Origin: Candidatus Acidiferrales bacterium
Lineage (GTDB): Bacteria; Acidobacteriota; Terriglobia; Acidiferrales; UBA7541
Assembly: GCA_030037775.1 (NCBI GenBank)
Contig: JASHQB010000106.1
Location: 1-32,049, forward strand
Direction of reading: 5' to 3'
DNA: 32,049 nucleotides
Shown: positions 15,439 to 24,275 of the stretch, piece after piece
Numbering within the stretch: position 1 is the first letter of the stretch
Layout: the number at the start of each line of letters is the position of its first letter
Program-made: the position numbers and the translations under genes
The notes under the pieces: model-generated
What the model saw: only the letters and a program-made list of their open reading frames with translations
What the model was told of the DNA's origin: nothing
The model's database searches: none

Positions 15439-15990
15439 ATGATTACCTTGGAAGTGGAACCCCTTGATTTGGGGCAAGACGTGCGGGCCGTGGGGCTCGA
15501 TTTGGCCGAAGGCGCCGACCGGGAACCGGTACGCGGGGAGGACGCCGCGCGCGTGTGGAGCATGGCGCTTCCGGCCATCGTTGCCCAGCAGCCGTGGGTG
15601 CTCGATTTCTTCAGCCACCTGGACCGTGTCCGCGAGTTCTGCCGGACGCGGAAACTCGAATATCGCGAGGCCTCCAAACGATCGATTGTCATTCCCTCGT
15701 TGCAAGCGGATGCTCTCTTCGATTTGTTCAAGAGGTTTGAGGGCGAGACTTTCGGCATGCGCGCGGGTAGCCGGCTCAACACAGCTGACTCGGCCCTTGA
15801 AAACGAGCTAGCCCGCCAGGGAGTCGACGCTTACCATTCCGCCTATCCAGCCTATTCCTTCTGCGCAGTATGCAATTTCGAGGATGGCTCCGTGGTAGTA
15901 CTCAGTGAAACTCTTTGGGCCAGCGAGATCCTCCGGCGCGTACGTCCAGCCCTCCAAGGCCTGGAAATTCAGGTGCGCTTGGCCGCGTAG
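15439..15990 (+). CDS. uncharacterised 183-residue protein downstream of mltG
   Basis: It begins 11 bases after the preceding stop, so it is probably in the same transcript. The protein is soluble and mixed alpha/beta. Noticeable segments are R-S-I-V-I-P-S-L-Q-A-D-A-L-F-D-L-F near the middle and a C-terminal region with two close cysteines (F-C-A-V-C-N-F-E-D-G-S-V-V-V-L-S-E). There are no recognisable catalytic motifs, signal peptide or membrane helix. It may be a lineage-specific partner of the 14882 gene; nothing more can be supported. Confidence 0.72.
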   Translation: MITLEVEPLDLGQDVRAVGLDLAEGADREPVRGEDAARVWSMALPAIVAQQPWVLDFFSHLDRVREFCRTRKLEYREASKRSIVIPSLQADALFDLFKRFEGETFGMRAGSRLNTADSALENELARQGVDAYHSAYPAYSFCAVCNFEDGSVVVLSETLWASEILRRVRPALQGLEIQVRLAA

Positions 15991-16005
15991 CTCTACTAAC
16001 CATAT

Positions 16006-16011
16006 TATAAT
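16006..16011 (+). promoter_or_regulatory. candidate -10 box upstream of the HEAT-repeat gene
   Basis: TATAAT at 16006-16011 in an AT-rich patch just after the 15439 gene, 128 bases before the preferred start at 16139. No matching -35 hexamer was found at 16-18 bases. Downstream in the leader are a GGTAC-CTCA-GTACC inverted repeat (16069-16082) and an AGCTA/TAGCT pair. Confidence 0.35.
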
Positions 16012-16138
16012 CTGTCGTTTAGCTAGCGCCTTATAGCTGCACCAGCCGGTTGACGTAATGCGCACCCTGGTACCTCAGTACCATTCCCCCCTCCCTGCGG
16101 AAAGGCGCACGATATGTAGAGCTTTCGAGGTCTCCTGC

Positions 16139-18709
16139 ATGCCCAGCACCAGCGAGACTCTGGTCTCCGCTTCGCGAAGTTTTGTGCATAGCCTCAACGC
16201 ACTGTTGAAGTTTGTCCGGCTGTACGGTTTGCACCACGCGCGCTCCGCAAGCCAATTCGGCGACACCTGGAAGGGCTTGAAAACCGCCATCGACGCAGCC
16301 GGCCCGACCGGTTTGATGATCGGCACCTCCGGCAGCAAACTCGTCCTGGACGGTACCGTTCTTGAATCAACAGCTGCGGAGAATAGTTTGGCCCAGATTT
16401 TCACCAAGGCAGGAATCGCCAGCGTATTGTTCGCGCCGGGCGTGTCTGAAGAGTCCTTCGTGGATTTCGTTAAAGCCTTCACGGGAGCGGCCGTGAGGCC
16501 CTCCAAGCTGCGCACGTTCCTGAAAAACTCGCTGGGCGAGTACTCGCAGTCCGGAATTCGTATTAACGAACTTCGCTTCGTGCCTGCCGGCGCGAATGAC
16601 GCTCAAAACTGGCTCCGCGATCCCGCAAAACTGGCGGAGATGACCGGTGCCGAGCAGGGTTCGCGGCGCGTGCGCCGTTTCAAGTCCTTTGAATTCGGCG
16701 AAGAGCTTGTGGGCACAGCGCACTGGGCTGGACAGGATCCCGCGGATCGTTTGCTCGCGGAAGACGAAGTACATGACCTGATGCAGTTGGTGACCATGAC
16801 GCGAACCTCCCCCCGTGAAGAGCTTGGCGACGGAACCGCATGGAAGGACCGGTTCGATGCCCTTCCTGCAAACGCGAAGTCCGTATTCCGAGAGACCTTT
16901 ACGGAAATGACGACGAAGCTTCGCCCGAACCGGCTGGACGACCCAGCGTGGCTTCGTCTGTCGACGGACATCGCGATTCGCTGCGCGACAGAGCGCTTTG
17001 AAAGCGGCGCGATCAATGCCGGCGCCGTCCGTCCGTTACTCGATAAGCTGAGCAAAGAAATTGAGGCGGGAACCAAGGCGTCTCTCGCGGAGCAAGGCAT
17101 CACGGCAGATTCCTTGACCGATGTCCTCTATCGGCAATTCTGGGCCTCCGTTTCCGAGGACCGCAGGCAGAACGTTTTGCTTTCGCCGGAGTGCTGGCGT
17201 GTTCCTTCCAGAAACATTCAGCAGCATGTCCGTGAGCAGCAACGGCGCGGAGATGCGTCGTCGGAAAAAATTCTCATGCAGTACGTGCGCTGCGTTTGTC
17301 ATGTAGATCCGGAAGCACGGAGGGAAGCCGTCAACGGCGTGATGCAGATAGCGGATATTTATACGGATGTGGGAGGCGCGCCTTTGGATGAAGCTGTGCG
17401 CACAGTTGGCGAGCAGCTTTCGCGCGAACGTGACGCCGAACTGCAGAGTTTGCTTAGCGCCGCCTTTGTCAAATTTAGTCAGAAGGCCGCCGAGCAGCGC
17501 GAATTCCCCGCTGTGCGCCGTTCTCTCGACACATTGGCGGCTCTCGAGAAATCCCGTCCCAGCTGGACAAGGAATTTGGGGCCACGCATCGGCCTCAATA
17601 ACCGTGTTCCCGAATTCATTGAAGAGGGTTTGAAGGATTCAGTGCCGCGGCCGGAGCTTGTGGACGTGCTTCGCCGCGCCCCGGAAGCCGTCGCCGGTCA
17701 GCTTGCCAGCCGCCTCATGCGCGTTACGCGCGCCTCGGAACGGGAAACCGTGGTGGCAATGGCTCGCGCGATTGGCGAACCGGTCAAAGCACACCTCCGC
17801 CAGACGCTGGAGCTTGCACCGGTCGGAAGCGCGGTCCGCGTCGTGGGACTGTTGAGCCGCGTCGAACCGGTTGTCGTTGAAGAGTTGTTGCCCCAGCGCA
17901 TACGTTCCGGTGAACGAGCCGCGCATGACGAAGCGCTGCGTCAGCTTTCCATTGCCGGAGGGCCGGAGCGAGGGCGAACGCTCATGCGCATGATGGGGAG
18001 CCTCGATCCCATGATTGTGCCCATGGCGCTCGATGAGGTTGGAATGTGCGGCGACGTCAGCGTCGCGCCCGATGTGTTACAGATTGCCCAAGGCCATTCG
18101 CTGCCCAACACGTCCGATTTCCTCCGCGTCAAGGCTATCGAAGCGCTAGGTCGCCTTCGCATTCCCGAAATGGAGGGGGATCTCTTGCGCTTTGTCGAGG
18201 CCAAGGGAACTTGGCGCTGGGCTTATCCGCACGAAATGCGATTGGCGGCCGCTCAGGCCCTTGTGAAGCTCGATCCGGAACGGGCGCCGGCTCTTCTTGC
18301 TGGCTCCGGCTTGGACGCGCGGCTATCGAATCTGGCGCCGCTGGATGCAAAGCGGGACCGCGACTTTGTGCGCTATCGCCGGTATGAACGAATCCGCATG
18401 ACCCGTCCCATGCCTGCTCTGATCCAGTCACAGCGTGGAAAGTATCAACCGGCCGTCCAGGTTCTTAGTTTGGAGGGAGGGCTGCTTAGCGGGGACGTCC
18501 AGCTTTCTGTTGGCACGTCCGCCAGCCTGCGCATCTCGACTGGCATGCGGCCGATTCGTTTGAATGTGCTCGTCCGATTCGCAAAGTCAAACCAGGCCGG
18601 AGTCGAGACGGTCGGAATGGAATTGGAAGACCGCTCTCGTTTGCGGAGTTTGCTGCTTTCGATGGTCGGTCCATCTGCGCCGAATCAGCCCCTGACTCTT
18701 CCGGTCTGA
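16139..18709 (+). CDS. large HEAT-repeat protein with PilZ-like C-terminal domain
   Basis: The preferred start, ATG 16139, has GAGGT seven bases upstream (16127-16131) and gives 856 residues; the longer frame from 16058 lacks such a site. There is no signal peptide or membrane helix. The N-terminal domain (about 1-170) contains G-T-S-G-S-K-L-V-L-D-G and a following helical region. The middle (about 350-760) is a chain of helical pairs resembling HEAT repeats, e.g. around V-A-R-L-K/E-A-L-G-R-L patterns near 660-690. The last 90 or so residues resemble a PilZ domain (R-x-R-M-T-R-P-M-P-A, then L-S-L-E-G-G), but the usual D-x-S-x-x-G and R-x-x-x-R residues for cyclic-di-GMP are incomplete. A scaffold or signalling role is plausible; binding of c-di-GMP is doubtful. 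Confidence 0.8.
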   Translation: MPSTSETLVSASRSFVHSLNALLKFVRLYGLHHARSASQFGDTWKGLKTAIDAAGPTGLMIGTSGSKLVLDGTVLESTAAENSLAQIFTKAGIASVLFAPGVSEESFVDFVKAFTGAAVRPSKLRTFLKNSLGEYSQSGIRINELRFVPAGANDAQNWLRDPAKLAEMTGAEQGSRRVRRFKSFEFGEELVGTAHWAGQDPADRLLAEDEVHDLMQLVTMTRTSPREELGDGTAWKDRFDALPANAKSVFRETFTEMTTKLRPNRLDDPAWLRLSTDIAIRCATERFESGAINAGAVRPLLDKLSKEIEAGTKASLAEQGITADSLTDVLYRQFWASVSEDRRQNVLLSPECWRVPSRNIQQHVREQQRRGDASSEKILMQYVRCVCHVDPEARREAVNGVMQIADIYTDVGGAPLDEAVRTVGEQLSRERDAELQSLLSAAFVKFSQKAAEQREFPAVRRSLDTLAALEKSRPSWTRNLGPRIGLNNRVPEFIEEGLKDSVPRPELVDVLRRAPEAVAGQLASRLMRVTRASERETVVAMARAIGEPVKAHLRQTLELAPVGSAVRVVGLLSRVEPVVVEELLPQRIRSGERAAHDEALRQLSIAGGPERGRTLMRMMGSLDPMIVPMALDEVGMCGDVSVAPDVLQIAQGHSLPNTSDFLRVKAIEALGRLRIPEMEGDLLRFVEAKGTWRWAYPHEMRLAAAQALVKLDPERAPALLAGSGLDARLSNLAPLDAKRDRDFVRYRRYERIRMTRPMPALIQSQRGKYQPAVQVLSLEGGLLSGDVQLSVGTSASLRISTGMRPIRLNVLVRFAKSNQAGVETVGMELEDRSRLRSLLLSMVGPSAPNQPLTLPV

Positions 18710-18794
18710 ATTCCCCTGAGACAGCTCGTCGTTTCCTGATTCCGCTTGACGCCGGTCGGCCGAAGCGCGACCATACACAAAGCTAAAGTGCATT

Positions 18795-18812
18795 CGCCGT
18801 AATAGTTCGGCG
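18795..18812 (+). other. short hairpin in the leader of the FecR-like gene
   Basis: CGCCG (18795-18799) pairs with CGGCG (18808-18812) across an eight-base loop, 43 bases before the ATG at 18856. No T-run follows, so it is not an intrinsic terminator. It may be a leader structure or chance in GC-rich DNA. Confidence 0.25.
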
Positions 18813-18855
18813 TGGGGCGACGACCCTCCCTGCCAGCCGCCCCGGGAGGTGTACG

Positions 18856-20493
18856 ATGCGGCGTTATTTCAGTTTTGGTCTTTTCCTTCTCGGCTGTGCA
18901 ACTCTGACGCTTACCAGTGTGCCGCGACCGGCACAAGCCTCAGATTTGAGCTATGCGCGCATCGTGCGCGTGAGTCTCGTCAGTGGAGACGTTCAACTGT
19001 CCCGTCCTGGCCATCCCGCATGGGAAGCTGCCGCGCAGAACATGCCCGTGACCCAGGGCGTAACCGTCGGCACAAACAACGGCTATGCGGAGATTGAGTT
19101 CGAAGACGGCACGACCGCGTGGATTTCTCGCGATACCCTCGTGCAGTTTACCGAGCTTGCCCTCGCCGACGGCGGACGCATCACCAAGCTCACTCTCGCC
19201 CAAGGTACGATGAGCATCCTGACGTCGATGCGCCGCGGTGATACGTTTACGCTCTCGACTTCCGGCGAAACGGTGGCGGTGCCCAAGAACGCGTTTTTCC
19301 GCGTCGACTGTTTCCACGATGGGGCTTCCGTCAGCGTCATGGGGGGTGCGGTCGAGGTTACTTCTGCCACCGGAACGAAAGTCGTGCCGAAGGGAAAGAC
19401 TCTGGCTTATCAAGCGAAGCTCACCAATGTTGCGCTCAGCGCCAATCCCAAGCCCGATCAGTGGGACCGCTGGACGGTGGGGCGTGCGCGCTCCACGGAG
19501 GCGGAGACTGCGCAGTCCGCCTCCTATGTTGATACGCCCTTCAATTATGGCTTGGCGGATATGTCCGCCTACGGGGCGTGGAACTACTTTGCGGGCTACG
19601 GCTACGGCTGGCAGCCCAATGGCGTGGGGAACTGCTGGATGCCGTTTATGGATGGCCAGTGGGATTTCTATCCCCAACTCGGCTGGACGTGGGTCAGCGC
19701 CGAGCCGTGGGGTTGGACGCCCTATCATTTCGGAAGTTGGAACTACCTACCCTCCGGCGGTTGGGCATGGTTTCCGTCGGACTTTGGTTCCTGGGATCCG
19801 GCGCCGGTGGATTGGTATTCAACTGGAAATGAAGTGGGATGGTGGCCGGCGGCGTTTTCAGGTGGGTCGCCGCTGATGTTTGAGCAAATCATGGGCGGAT
19901 GTTCCGGATTCGGCGCCGGGTACGGAGCCTTTGGAAATTCGCGGTTCGCACGATTCGTCGTTCGGCCAACCAGGAAGCCTCCGTCGCGCCTGGTGTTGAC
20001 GACGAGCCGGCTCGGTCATGCCGACAGCGTTGGCCTTTTCGCGTTCGCCGAGGCCGACGGGCAAAAGATGCCGATTCGCTCCTCTGAGCCGCTGGAGAAT
20101 GGAAAAGCTTCCGGGATGGCCATGCTCGCTTTGGCTGGGAATCCGCCGACGGCGCCGAGAATGCTCGTGCCTACGGCGCCGGATCTGGCTCATTTGCAGC
20201 GTTCGCTGGCTTTCGTCGGCGCGGGCGTTTCGACGATGAAGCTGAATCCAGCCATGCCTTCGGCGCCGTCGCGCGCGTTTTTTCAGGCAGTGAACGCTAT
20301 GTCCGTGCCGCCGATGCCTTCTCATCGGCCGAGCCCCATGTCACCGGCCAGTTACACCGATTCAAAGTATGCGTCTCCGCAAGGCTCCATGGGCGCCGCG
20401 CCTGGCTATTCCTCGGCAGCGGCGCGAGCGCCTTCCGGGCCCTCTAGTTCGGCGGAGCACGGAAGCACCGCCAGTGCAGGAAGACCGCACTAA
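18856..20493 (+). CDS. secreted FecR-domain protein with Trp-rich DUF6600-type region
   Basis: This 545-residue exported protein has a signal peptide (about residues 1-31, ending A-Q-A-S). A FecR-like beta domain follows at about 35-190 (V-S-G-D-V-Q-L-S, G-Y-A-E-I-E-F-E-D-G-T, G-E-T-V-A-V-P-K-N-A-F-F-R-V). A Trp/Tyr/Gly-rich region (about 235-330) has repeated segments such as G-W-T-W-V, W-G-W-T-P-Y-H-F-G-S-W and G-W-A-W-F-P, as in DUF6600 proteins. The C-terminal third is low-complexity, rich in Pro, Ser and Ala. A strong GGAGGT (18845-18850) sets the start. The family is common in Acidobacteriota envelopes, but its role is not established. No sigma factor or TonB receptor is adjacent, so it is not a classical FecR regulator. 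Confidence 0.86.
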   Translation: MRRYFSFGLFLLGCATLTLTSVPRPAQASDLSYARIVRVSLVSGDVQLSRPGHPAWEAAAQNMPVTQGVTVGTNNGYAEIEFEDGTTAWISRDTLVQFTELALADGGRITKLTLAQGTMSILTSMRRGDTFTLSTSGETVAVPKNAFFRVDCFHDGASVSVMGGAVEVTSATGTKVVPKGKTLAYQAKLTNVALSANPKPDQWDRWTVGRARSTEAETAQSASYVDTPFNYGLADMSAYGAWNYFAGYGYGWQPNGVGNCWMPFMDGQWDFYPQLGWTWVSAEPWGWTPYHFGSWNYLPSGGWAWFPSDFGSWDPAPVDWYSTGNEVGWWPAAFSGGSPLMFEQIMGGCSGFGAGYGAFGNSRFARFVVRPTRKPPSRLVLTTSRLGHADSVGLFAFAEADGQKMPIRSSEPLENGKASGMAMLALAGNPPTAPRMLVPTAPDLAHLQRSLAFVGAGVSTMKLNPAMPSAPSRAFFQAVNAMSVPPMPSHRPSPMSPASYTDSKYASPQGSMGAAPGYSSAAARAPSGPSSSAEHGSTASAGRPH

Positions 20494-20562
20494 CAGGAGC
20501 CAGATTCGAGAGCGGAAGATTTTACGACCGAAGATCGCTCTCCAGTTCCGCTTCTCCCAGCG

Positions 20563-21366
20563 CTACTGCACTGTGATTCCGGCATAGCCCACAACATCAT
20601 CGTGGTCGCCGCTGGCCTCGGCTGAAGTGGCGTAGCGGACTAGGTTCGCCTTTGTCCCGCCCAGGTCGCAGGCCGCCGTTAGCATCGCCACCGCAGGGCC
20701 GTAACCGCACATCGAAATATTCTCTCGGCGCACGGTGTCGTAGAGGCGGCGCGCGTCGAGCGCCAGAATGGCGTCGATCGCCTTGCCATCCTTCACCCGA
20801 GTGACGGCATCGCTTTCACGGTGATTCATGTCCGAGCTGGCTACGATCATCACCGCGTCCTTATGCGCACGTACCACGCTTGCTACCGCGTGCCCCAGCA
20901 TTTCGAGCACGTCAAAGCGATCCGTGCCGATGAGCACCGGCGCAAACATAAAATCCCCGAGGAGCCGCAGCAAAAACGGCAACTGCACTTCGAGCGAATG
21001 CTCTGGCGCGTGAGCCACAGGGTCTTCGCGAAGCAGCGGGAACGCATTCTTCAACTCCGCGGCCAGCGCGCTGTCCATGCGGGCCTCGCCGAGCGGAGTC
21101 TCCCAGGTTCCCTCCGAAAGCATCGCCAAACGCTCACCCTGCAGATAATGGCGAGGGCCCAGAAGAATGAATCGCGAAGGCAAGTTTAAGGAAGCGTACA
21201 CGGCTCCAGCCACGCGTCCGGAATACACATATCCCGCGTGCGGAACGATGCAACCAAGCGCCGAAGCTTTTGGTGGTGCTGGAAGCGTGAACTCATCAAT
21301 CTGTTTTTTCAACTGAAGAGGATCAGCAGGATAAAAACGTCCAGCGACTGCGGCGAGGCGAATCAT
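20563..21366 (-). CDS. MEMO1-like protein (AmmeMemoRadiSam system protein B family)
   Basis: A 267-residue protein of the MEMO family, which shares a fold with extradiol dioxygenases and binds metal. The family landmarks are P-H43-A-G-Y, G-P-R-H73, H123-S-L-E-V-Q-L-P-F, S-S-D-M-N-H and M-C220-G-Y-G-P. The His and Cys positions match the metal-site residues known in human MEMO1. ATG 21366 has GGAAGG just upstream; the longer frame from 21402 adds an implausible N-terminus. The AMMECR1-like and radical-SAM partners of the AmmeMemoRadiSam system are not next to it. It is the last gene of a minus-strand trio, 32 bases after the secreted small protein. The biochemical role of bacterial members is not settled. 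Confidence 0.9.
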   Translation of the reverse strand: MIRLAAVAGRFYPADPLQLKKQIDEFTLPAPPKASALGCIVPHAGYVYSGRVAGAVYASLNLPSRFILLGPRHYLQGERLAMLSEGTWETPLGEARMDSALAAELKNAFPLLREDPVAHAPEHSLEVQLPFLLRLLGDFMFAPVLIGTDRFDVLEMLGHAVASVVRAHKDAVMIVASSDMNHRESDAVTRVKDGKAIDAILALDARRLYDTVRRENISMCGYGPAVAMLTAACDLGGTKANLVRYATSAEASGDHDDVVGYAGITVQ

Positions 21367-21398
21367 GGAACCTTCCGGAAAACAGCTACAACGATACG

Positions 21399-21770
21399 TC
21401 AATAGGCCTTGGAGGGCTTGCCCTTTATCACCTGAGCTATCGAGCCGCCATGCGCGAAGCGGATGGTCACGGAATCACCAGGCTGGTATCCGCCACGTCC
21501 GATCAAATCTCGCAGTTTCTTGGTGAGGTCGGGCGAAAAAGTGAATGTGCGTACGACGTAGGAGTTCTTAGGATCTCGGACAACGATGGACACGGTATTC
21601 ATCCGCACCACTTCGCCCCGGAATGTGTCGATCTTGATCTTGGCAGGTTTTACCGTTTTCGGCTGTACGGTAATGGTGCTGCCGGTGGTTTCTTGCGCAT
21701 GGGTTCGGCCCGGAGCGAGCGCCCCGGCCAACATCAAGAATGCAACGAGCGCTGCACCTTTAGACTTCAT
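21399..21770 (-). CDS. small secreted protein, unknown function
   Basis: This 123-residue protein has a clear signal peptide (basic start, hydrophobic 6-20, cleavage likely after T-H-A-Q near residue 26). The mature part is a small beta-rich domain (F-R-G-E-V-V-R-M...S-I-V-V-R-D...F-T-F-S-P-D...G-D-S-V-T-I-R-F). That pattern resembles an OB-like or other barrel fold, which is only an impression. The start overlaps the previous gene's stop by 11 bases, so the two are probably translated together. No family is recognised. Confidence 0.78.
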   Translation of the reverse strand: MKSKGAALVAFLMLAGALAPGRTHAQETTGSTITVQPKTVKPAKIKIDTFRGEVVRMNTVSIVVRDPKNSYVVRTFTFSPDLTKKLRDLIGRGGYQPGDSVTIRFAHGGSIAQVIKGKPSKAY

Positions 21771-22098
21771 CGTCGAGTGAAATCTTCAGCGACTTGAGAA
21801 ACTTGATGTCCTGCTGCGTGATTTCTACCTTCGCGTCAGCCGCCTGTTCATCGAGCACTTCTTCATCCACGCGAATGTGCAGAGCCTCCAAGAACCGGCG
21901 GTCGTGCGTCGTCATCTTCTCGTCTTGCAGGGGCCGCTGCGCCAGTCCAATGGTGGCGTCGAGTTTGAGCACGATGTCATAGCCGGCCGCGCGAACGTTG
22001 CTGATTGCTTCCGCGATCTTCTCCGAGTCTGCGACGGAGTCGTTAATTGCGTGCCCCAATTCGCGAAGCAAAGCCTTGAGATGGTCATCGAGACGCAC
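21760..22098 (-). CDS. 112-residue helical protein with an internal duplicated motif
   Basis: A strong Shine-Dalgarno (AGGAGGT) precedes ATG 22098. The first half is helical. The second half contains two copies of one motif, T-x-x-D-x-x-F-L-x-x-L-x-I-x-(V/L)-D-x-E-V, at residues 63-81 and 94-112. The second copy ends exactly at the C-terminus. It has no signal peptide or membrane helix. It is the first gene of the MEMO-like trio and overlaps the secreted protein gene by 11 bases. No family is recognised, and the repeated acidic motif may be a binding module. Confidence 0.78.
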   Translation of the reverse strand: MRLDDHLKALLRELGHAINDSVADSEKIAEAISNVRAAGYDIVLKLDATIGLAQRPLQDEKMTTHDRRFLEALHIRVDEEVLDEQAADAKVEITQQDIKFLKSLKISLDDEV

Positions 22099-22185
22099 TG
22101 TTTACCTCCTGACCCTGTCCTGATTTTAAGGCGCTGCCGCACAAGATACAAGTCCTGGTGCGGGACCCGGCAACCCTTCTCCGGA

Positions 22186-22191
22186 TATAAT
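22186..22191 (+). promoter_or_regulatory. candidate -10 box close to the 22203 start
   Basis: TATAAT at 22186-22191 lies 11 bases before ATG 22203, so the transcript would have almost no leader. An earlier ATG at 22195 would end after three codons, with TGA (22204-22206) overlapping ATG 22203. No clear -35 was seen. Confidence 0.45.
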
Positions 22192-22202
22192 AGAATGAGC
22201 GC

Positions 22203-22472
22203 ATGAGTTCAACATTTGGGCCGAACTGGATCGAGGCAGGGTGGCGCGCGGGCGCCACGATGTTGCGCGCCTTCTGGAAGCTGGCCCGACAGCTTTTCCA
22301 CGAAGCCGCGGGCACGCTCTTTGCACTCTTTGCCATCTATGCCGGCGCGGCCTGCTGGAAGCAAATTCATCAGCCGGATGGCGAATGGATGGCCGCGTTC
22401 GCGGCGGCTTACACCGCGGTGTTGGCATTTTTTTCCATTTCGTCGTTTCGCAGCGCGCGCCGCGTCCGCTGA
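22203..22472 (+). CDS. small two-helix membrane protein
   Basis: An 89-residue protein with two hydrophobic helices (about residues 36-53 and 63-80), a short amphipathic start and a basic C-terminus (R-S-A-R-R-V-R). It lies 40 bases before the mutase gene and may be co-transcribed with it. Support is its promoter-like TATAAT and its membrane-protein composition; there is no recognised family. Other frames are open in this GC-rich stretch, so the call is moderate. Confidence 0.55.
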   Translation: MSSTFGPNWIEAGWRAGATMLRAFWKLARQLFHEAAGTLFALFAIYAGAACWKQIHQPDGEWMAAFAAAYTAVLAFFSISSFRSARRVR

Positions 22473-22512
22473 CGGACCTGTGCGATGAAGAAATAAGCCT
22501 GGCGAAGAACCG

Positions 22513-24129
22513 ATGACGAAGGACGCCGCCAGAGTCGAGGAGAAACTGGACAGAAAAATGCCGCCCGGAACTCTGCCCATCGATACCGTTGTCGGCCCTG
22601 AAAACCTTCGCGGTCTAGACGCGGAACGTGACATCGGCTTTCCGGGAGAGTTTCCCTTCACGCGCGGCATTTATCCCACCATGTACCGCGGCCGGCTGTG
22701 GACCATGCGGCAGTACGCCGGCTTCGGCACTGCCGCGGAATCGAACCAGCGCTATCGTTATTTGCTCTCGCAGGGACAAACGGGGCTCTCCGTGGCGTTT
22801 GACCTTCCCACGCAAATCGGCATGGATTCGGACCATGAACTCGCTTTTGGTGAGGTGGGTAAAGTCGGCGTGGCCATCGATTCACTGGAAGACATGGAAA
22901 CACTTTTTGACGGCATCCCATTGGATCGTGTTTCCACTTCAATGACCATCAATTCCACCGCGGCGATTTTGCTGGCTTTGTACGTCGCCGTGGCGAAGAA
23001 ACAGAAGGCGAATCTGCGGCGGCTCTCCGGGACGGTGCAGAACGATATCCTGAAAGAATACATCGCGCGTGGAACGTACATTTATCCGATCGGTCCGGCC
23101 ATGCGCATCGTCACCGATATTTTCGCGTGGTGCCACGCGGAAGTTCCCAACTGGAATGCGATTTCTATCTCCGGCTATCACATCCGCGAAGCCGGCTCGA
23201 CGGCGGTGCAGGAAGTTGCGTTCACGCTCGGCAACGCGGTCGCTTATGTTAACGCCGCGCTCGCGGCCGGCCTGAAGGCGGACGATATCGCGCCGCAGCT
23301 TTCATTTTTCTTCAATTCGCACAATGGACTGCTCGACGAAGTGGCGAAGTTTCGCGCCGCGCGGCGGTTGTGGGCGCGCATCATGCGCGAACGCTTCGGC
23401 ACGAAGGATGAACGGTCGATGCTCCTCCGCTTCCACGCGCAGACCGGCGGCTCCACGCTCACTGCTCAGCAGCCGGAGAATAATCTGGTGCGCGTAGCGC
23501 TTCAGGCTCTGGCTGCGGTTCTGGGCGGCTGCCAATCGCTGCACACGAACAGCCTCGACGAGGCGCTCGCGCTTCCAACCGAGCAATCAGCTCTGCTGGC
23601 GCTGCGGACCCAGCAGATCATTGCGGCGGAAACGGGGGTAGCGAATACCATCGATCCGGTCGGCGGTTCGTATGCCATCGAGCATCTGACCAGCGAAATT
23701 GAGCGTGGCGCGGTAGCGTATATCGAAAAAATCGACTCGCTCGGCGGGATGCTGCGCGCCATCGAGGTCGGCTTTGTCCAGACGGAAGTGCAGCAGGCAG
23801 CGTACGAATACCAGCGGGCGGTGGAACGCGGAGAAGTGGCCGTGGTTGGCGTGAATCGCTTCACAGAAGATGAAGCGCGCCAGATTCCCACGCTGCGTAT
23901 CGATCCGGAAGTGGAGAGATCGCAAGTCGCGCGGTTGAAAGGGCTGCGGGCTCGGCGGGACAGCCTGAAGACACAGGCCGCCCTCGATGAAATCGGCCGG
24001 CGCGCACGCTCGACTGAAAACCTGATGCCCGCCATTCTTGCGGCGGTTGAGTCCTACGCCACAGTTGGCGAAATTTCCGATACGCTGCGTGCCGCGTTCG
24101 GCGAATATCAAGAATCGGTCGTCATCTAA
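22513..24129 (+). CDS. mcmA1: methylmalonyl-CoA mutase large (catalytic) subunit, B12-binding domain separate
   Basis: This enzyme interconverts (R)-methylmalonyl-CoA and succinyl-CoA through adenosylcobalamin radicals, in propionate and branched-chain amino acid metabolism. The 538 residues form the TIM-barrel catalytic part only; the C-terminal cobalamin domain with D-x-H-x-x-G is absent. It must therefore pair with a small subunit encoded elsewhere, as in two-gene mutases of archaea and many bacteria. R-Q-Y68-A-G-F and I-A-R186-G-T-Y match the tyrosine and arginine used for methylmalonyl-CoA, and argue against isobutyryl-CoA mutase, which has Phe and Gln there. [15 protein letters not shown] is intact. 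No epimerase or MeaB chaperone gene is adjacent. Confidence 0.93.
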   Translation: MTKDAARVEEKLDRKMPPGTLPIDTVVGPENLRGLDAERDIGFPGEFPFTRGIYPTMYRGRLWTMRQYAGFGTAAESNQRYRYLLSQGQTGLSVAFDLPTQIGMDSDHELAFGEVGKVGVAIDSLEDMETLFDGIPLDRVSTSMTINSTAAILLALYVAVAKKQKANLRRLSGTVQNDILKEYIARGTYIYPIGPAMRIVTDIFAWCHAEVPNWNAISISGYHIREAGSTAVQEVAFTLGNAVAYVNAALAAGLKADDIAPQLSFFFNSHNGLLDEVAKFRAARRLWARIMRERFGTKDERSMLLRFHAQTGGSTLTAQQPENNLVRVALQALAAVLGGCQSLHTNSLDEALALPTEQSALLALRTQQIIAAETGVANTIDPVGGSYAIEHLTSEIERGAVAYIEKIDSLGGMLRAIEVGFVQTEVQQAAYEYQRAVERGEVAVVGVNRFTEDEARQIPTLRIDPEVERSQVARLKGLRARRDSLKTQAALDEIGRRARSTENLMPAILAAVESYATVGEISDTLRAAFGEYQESVVI

Positions 24130-24275
24130 GTCACTCGCATCATTCGGCGGAATGAATTCCCTGGGCCAACGGTTCCTGTGAGACATATAGCTAAGGTTGA
24201 CTGGCCGGAAAAGATAGCTGCGCTTGCCGAGGCTTCATGAAGCAGACGGTTGCTGCGATGGGGTGTACGCGATAA

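Noticed and set aside
16058-16138. Earlier start for the HEAT-repeat protein at 16058
   Set aside because: It has no ribosome site, whereas ATG 16139 has GAGGT at proper spacing.
20508-20542. GAGAGCG/CGCTCTC inverted repeat between the convergent FecR-like and MEMO-like genes as a terminator
   Set aside because: The loop is 21 bases and no T-run follows on either strand.
21367-21402. Longer MEMO-like frame starting at 21402
   Set aside because: It would add a Cys-containing, non-conserved N-terminus; ATG 21366 has GGAAGG upstream and begins at the family's usual first residues.
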